Positions 30,848 to 34,666 of a stretch of DNA of 34,666 bases are shown piece after piece; position 1 is the stretch's first letter, and each line of letters starts with the position of its first letter. The stretch spans positions 1-34,666 of the forward strand of contig JACCWP010000195.1 in the NCBI GenBank assembly GCA_013697585.1, given 5' to 3'. Made by a program: the position numbers and the translations under genes. The notes under the pieces are model-generated. The model did no database searches. It had not been told where the DNA came from and worked only from the letters and a program-made list of their open reading frames with translations. The stretch comes from Nocardioidaceae bacterium (GTDB lineage: Bacteria > Actinomycetota > Actinomycetes > Propionibacteriales > Nocardioidaceae).

Positions 30848-32821
30848 TCAGGGGTCGCGGGAGAAGGCCGTGAAGGCGTCCAGCGACTCGGGGTTGACCA
30901 GCGCTCCCCTCGCTGCGGCGTCGTCAACGGCTGCGCCGGTCAGGATCTTCTTGACCGGCACCTCGAGCTTCTTGCCCGACAGGGTTCGGGGCAGGTCGGG
31001 TACGGCGTGCACGGAGTCGGGGACGTGGCGCGGCGACAGGTGGGTACGCAGCTCACGTCCGATCGCCTTGCGCAGCCGGTCATCAAGCTCGGAGCCGTCG
31101 GCCGGCACCACGAACAGCAGCAGCTCACCGGCGCCGCCTTCGGCGTCCTCGAGGTGCACCACAAGGCTGTCGGCGACCTCGGGCATCGCCTCGACGACGG
31201 CGTAGAACTCCGCCGTGCCGAGCCGCACCCCGCCCCGGTTGAGGGTCGCGTCGCTGCGCCCGGTCAAGACGCACGAGCCGTCGGCGTCGATGGTGATCCA
31301 GTCGCCGTGCCGCCACACTCCTGGGAAGTCGTCGAAGTAGGCCGCACGGTACCGGCTGCCGTCGTCGTCACCCCAGAAGCCGACGGGCATCGAGGGCATC
31401 GGTGCGGTGACCACCAGCTCGCCCTGCTCGCCGACCAGCGCGCGCCCGGTCGGGTCGTACGCCTCCACCCGGCAGCCCAGGCAGCGGGCGGCGATCCGTC
31501 CTGCCCGCACCGGCAGCAGCGGGCTGCCGCCGACGAACCCGCTGCAGATGTCGGTGCCGCCAGAGAAGCTGGCGAGGAGCACGTCCGAGGACACCGCCTC
31601 GTACACCCAGCGGAACCCCTCGGCCGGCAGCGGCGCCCCGGTCGACCCGACGCCGCGCAGCGCGGACAGGCCGGCGACGTCACGCGGCACCAGCTCCTGC
31701 TTGCGGCAGGCCAACAGGTACGGCGCGCTGGTCCCGAAGTAGGTCGTGCCGGTCTCGTCGGCCAACTGCCACAGCGCGCCGAGGTCGGGCGCGCCCGGGT
31801 CGCCGTCGAACAAGACGACGCCGGCGCCGACCCCGAGGCCGGAGACCAGCAGGTTCCACATCATCCAGCCTGTGGTGGAGAACCAGAAGAACCGGTCGGC
31901 TGGGCCGAGGTCCATATGCAGGGCGAGGGCCTTGACGTGCTCGAGCGTGATGCCCCCGTGCCCGTGCACGATCGGCTTTGGCAGCCCGGTGGTGCCTGAC
32001 GAGTACAGGACGTACAGCGGGTGGTCGAACGGCACCCGATCGTAGGCCGGCTCTGCCGGCTCGGCGACCAGGTCAGCCCACGAGATCGCACCGTCAGGGG
32101 GCACCGAGTCGCGGTCGAGGTACGGCAGGTGCACGGTGTGCCGCAGGCCGGGCAGCGCGTCCCGTACGGCGGCCACCTCGGCCCGGCGGTCGACCCGCTT
32201 GTCGCCGTAGCGGTAGCCGTCGACCGCCACCAGCAGCACCGGCTCGATCTGACGCAGCCGGTCGACGACGCTGCGGGTGCCGAACTCGGGTGCGCACGAC
32301 GAGAACACGGCGCCAAGGCTCGCGGCCGCGAGCAGCAGCACGAGCGTCTCGGGCACGTTGGGCAGGTAGGCGGCCACCGGGTCGCCGCGCCCTACGCCGA
32401 GCCGCACCAGCCCCGCTCGGGCGCGCCCCACCTGCTCGCGCAGCTCGGCGGCGGTCAGCTCGACCCGCTCCCGAGACTGCGAGCGACCCACGACCACGAC
32501 GTCGCCGTCGGCGCGTCCGGGCAGCGCCAGCATGGCCTCGGCATAATTGAGCCGCAGCTGGGGAAACCAGCGGGCACCGGGCATGGCGCGCTCGGTGAGC
32601 ACTGGGTCGAGGTCGCCGTCGTGCGGCACGTCCAGGAACTCCACCACGGAGCGCCAGAAGCCGTCCAGGTCGTCGACCGACCACTGCCACAGCGCCGGGT
32701 AGTCCTCGAAGCGCAGGTCGGTGGTCGTCTCCAGGTGGCGCAGATACGTCCCGATCCGAGTCGTCTCGCGGACGTCGGCCGGGGGTGACCAGAGCAGGTC
32801 CCCGGTGCGTTGCTCGCTCAT
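30848..32821 (-). CDS. Acetoacetate--CoA ligase (acetoacetyl-CoA synthetase)
   Basis: LLWSPPADVRETTRIGTYLRHLETTTDLRFEDYPALWQWSVDDLDGFWRSVVEFLDV; LYSSGTTGLPKPIVHGHGG; GGTDICSGFVG; C-terminal SGKKLEVPVKKIL. Confidence 0.9.
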   Translation of the reverse strand: MSEQRTGDLLWSPPADVRETTRIGTYLRHLETTTDLRFEDYPALWQWSVDDLDGFWRSVVEFLDVPHDGDLDPVLTERAMPGARWFPQLRLNYAEAMLALPGRADGDVVVVGRSQSRERVELTAAELREQVGRARAGLVRLGVGRGDPVAAYLPNVPETLVLLLAAASLGAVFSSCAPEFGTRSVVDRLRQIEPVLLVAVDGYRYGDKRVDRRAEVAAVRDALPGLRHTVHLPYLDRDSVPPDGAISWADLVAEPAEPAYDRVPFDHPLYVLYSSGTTGLPKPIVHGHGGITLEHVKALALHMDLGPADRFFWFSTTGWMMWNLLVSGLGVGAGVVLFDGDPGAPDLGALWQLADETGTTYFGTSAPYLLACRKQELVPRDVAGLSALRGVGSTGAPLPAEGFRWVYEAVSSDVLLASFSGGTDICSGFVGGSPLLPVRAGRIAARCLGCRVEAYDPTGRALVGEQGELVVTAPMPSMPVGFWGDDDGSRYRAAYFDDFPGVWRHGDWITIDADGSCVLTGRSDATLNRGGVRLGTAEFYAVVEAMPEVADSLVVHLEDAEGGAGELLLFVVPADGSELDDRLRKAIGRELRTHLSPRHVPDSVHAVPDLPRTLSGKKLEVPVKKILTGAAVDDAAARGALVNPESLDAFTAFSRDP

Positions 32822-32871
32822 GGCGGCCCAGTCTGCCGTGGGCAGTGTGCGCGGAGGGCCTCGCGGGGGCG

Positions 32872-32952
32872 CCACTTCCCCAGCGAAGTGCGCGCCTTCC
32901 CGGCGAAACAACGCCGGGGAAGCGCCTCTTTCGCTGGCATCCCAGCGAAACG
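32872..32952. repeat. Double-hairpin dispersed repeat (copy 2, inverted relative to copy 1)
   Basis: Reverse complement CGTTTCGCTGGGATGCCAGCGAAAGAGGCGCTTCCCCGGCGTTGTTTCGCCGGGAAGGCGCGCACTTCGCTGG aligns with 22188..22270. Confidence 0.8.
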
Positions 32953-33016
32953 TGCGGCGGCTCGCCCGCCGCCGGAGCATCCTGGGCGAGCAGCCGGGGC
33001 CGGGATCGGAACACGT

Positions 33017-33044
33017 GTCAGCGCCCCGCAGAGGGGGCGCTGAC
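33017..33044 (-). terminator. Hairpin downstream of tRNA-Pro
   Basis: GTCAGCGCCCC gcagag GGGGCGCTGAC, perfect 11-bp stem just 3' of the tRNA. Confidence 0.65.
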
Positions 33045-33053
33045 GCGCGTGAG

Positions 33054-33127
<74 letters not shown>

Positions 33128-33150
33128 TTGCAGCCGCCCAGGCTAGCCGT

Positions 33151-34083
33151 TCAGGCGGGTCGCAGCGTGAGCAGGGTGGCCTCGGGGCGGCAGCAGAATC
33201 GCAGTGGCGCGTACGGCGAGGTGCCGAGGCCGGCTGACACGTGCAGCCAGGCGGCGCGGTCACCCACGGTGTGTTGGCCGAGTCCGCGCGCCCGCCGGCG
33301 CTCGAGGTCGCAGTTGGTGACCAGCGCGCCGAAGCCGGGCACCCGCAGCTGCCCGCCATGGGTGTGCCCGGCCAGCACCAGCGGGTAACCCGCGGTGGTG
33401 AACCCGTCGAGCACCCGGAGGTAGGGAGCGTGGGTCACCGCGATCGCCAGGTCGGCGGCCTCCGCTGGGTGGGACACTGCCGCGAGGTCGTCGTAGCCGA
33501 GGTGTGGGTCATCGACCCCGGCCAAGGCCACGTCGCGACCGCAGACCCGCACCCGGGCGCGGCGGTTGTTCAGATCGACCCAGCCGCGCTCAGCCAGCGC
33601 CGCGGTGAGGTCGCCCCACGGCAGCCGCTGGCCGAGCCGGGTCTTGGCCTGCCGAGCCGGCACCAGGTAACGCAGCGGGTTCTTGACGATCGGCGCGAAG
33701 TAGTCGTTGGACCCGAGCACGTAGGCGCCCGGGCGGTCGAGCAGCCCGCCCAGACAGGCCAGCAAGGGCGCGACAGCAGACCGGTGGCCGAGGAAGTCAC
33801 CGGTGACGATGACGAGGTCCGGCTCCAGAGCCTGCAGGGCGCGTATCCAGCGCTGCTTGATCCCCTGCGCAGGCGTCAGGTGGAGGTCGGAAAGGTGCAG
33901 CAGGCGCAGCGGGCGCTGCCCGGCCGGCAGGACCGGCACGTCGGCCGTACGCAGCACGAACGCGCGCGTCTCGGCGACCGAGTACGCCACCACGGCCAGG
34001 CCGATCGCAACCGGCCCGACGGCCACGCGGGCGCCGGCCAGTCCGGGAGGGATCGACACCAGAACAGGCTGCCACACCAGCAC
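33151..34083 (-). CDS. Metallophosphoesterase
   Basis: LLHLSDLHLTPAQG, VIVTGDFLGH, VLGSNDYF, VLAGHTHGGQLRVPG. Confidence 0.92.
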   Translation of the reverse strand: MLVWQPVLVSIPPGLAGARVAVGPVAIGLAVVAYSVAETRAFVLRTADVPVLPAGQRPLRLLHLSDLHLTPAQGIKQRWIRALQALEPDLVIVTGDFLGHRSAVAPLLACLGGLLDRPGAYVLGSNDYFAPIVKNPLRYLVPARQAKTRLGQRLPWGDLTAALAERGWVDLNNRRARVRVCGRDVALAGVDDPHLGYDDLAAVSHPAEAADLAIAVTHAPYLRVLDGFTTAGYPLVLAGHTHGGQLRVPGFGALVTNCDLERRRARGLGQHTVGDRAAWLHVSAGLGTSPYAPLRFCCRPEATLLTLRPA

Positions 34084-34106
34084 AGGTCGGCTGTCAGACT
34101 GGAGCG

Positions 34107-34568
34107 ATGCCCCGGCTCAAGGACCATCTCCGTCGCGACCTCACCACGGCCATGAAGGCTCGCGACTCGCTGCGGTCGTCCACGTTGCGGATGGCGCTCA
34201 CCGCCGTGACGAACGCCGAGGTCGCAGGCGCGCAGGCCCGCGAGCTCACCGACGACGAGGTCACCCGGGTGCTGGTCGCCGAGGCCAAGAAGCGGCGCGA
34301 AGCCGCGGCCGCCTACGCCGCCGCCGACCGACCTGAGCTCGCCGACAAGGAGCGCGCCGAGGCCGACCTGCTCGCCGACTACCTGCCCCGGCCGCTCACT
34401 GCCGACGAGCTGGTCGAGCTCGTCGCGGCCGCAGTCGAGCAGACTGGTGCCGCCGGCGAAGGGATGCGCGCAATGGGCCCGGTCATGAGCGCGTTGAGGC
34501 CGCAGGTCATCGGTCGAGCCGACGGCGGGGTCGTCGCGGCCGAGGTCCGCCGCCAGCTCGGCGCCTGA
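34107..34568 (+). CDS. GatB/YqeY domain-containing protein
   Basis: LKDHLRRDLTTAMKARDSLRSSTLRMALTAVTNAEV; YLPRPLTADELVELV. Confidence 0.92.
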   Translation: MPRLKDHLRRDLTTAMKARDSLRSSTLRMALTAVTNAEVAGAQARELTDDEVTRVLVAEAKKRREAAAAYAAADRPELADKERAEADLLADYLPRPLTADELVELVAAAVEQTGAAGEGMRAMGPVMSALRPQVIGRADGGVVAAEVRRQLGA

Positions 34569-34592
34569 AGCGCCGCCCGGCCTGATCCCACG

Positions 34593-34666
34593 TCAGTCGT
34601 CGCCCCCGCCGCCCGGCGGTGGCGGGTCGATGGTCGGTTCCGGCAGCGGCGACGGTGGCCCGGGGC
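34593..34666 (-). CDS. C-terminal end of a probable penicillin-binding protein (partial)
   Basis: Minus-strand reading PGPPSPLPEPTIDPPPPGGGGDD* resembles the low-complexity PBP tail; PBP/metallophosphoesterase/YqeY proximity is common in actinobacteria. Confidence 0.45.
   Translation of the reverse strand, partial: PGPPSPLPEPTIDPPPPGGGGDD

Overview
High-GC actinobacterial chromosomal window (about 34.7 kb), mostly ordinary conserved genes. In order: a decayed region with an IS256-like transposase fragment; an LVIVD-repeat secreted protein; a complete olefin/beta-lactone cluster (oleD, fused oleBC, oleA, minus strand); a PRC-barrel/TM-helix/DUF4190 gene block; an ECF-type sigma factor carrying a fused HxxxCxxC motif, TM segment and C-terminal domain; a GGDEF protein; ACT protein, acetylxylan-esterase-like hydrolase, menB, pntAA-pntAB-pntB, upp and tadA with its partner; tRNA-Ser(CGA); a CPA-type antiporter; a LytR_C protein; tRNA-Ser(GGA), SRP RNA, dnaX, recR, DUF5063, ask and asd; acetoacetyl-CoA synthetase; tRNA-Pro(CGG), metallophosphoesterase, YqeY-like protein and the C-terminal end of a probable PBP. 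The most interesting non-gene structure is an exact 57-bp duplication of the 3' half of tRNA-Ser(CGA), about 2.4 kb downstream. It brackets a small integrase-less island with a secreted beta-propeller gene, a truncated PAS ORF, and nested palindromes plus 10-bp direct repeats near its right end. Three intergenic repeat families were also found: a 92-bp-period tandem repeat in the oleBC leader, a double-hairpin element found twice (both beside tRNA sequences), and an imperfect palindrome with a partly conserved loop. All calls come from reading the sequence and ORF track; no searches were run.
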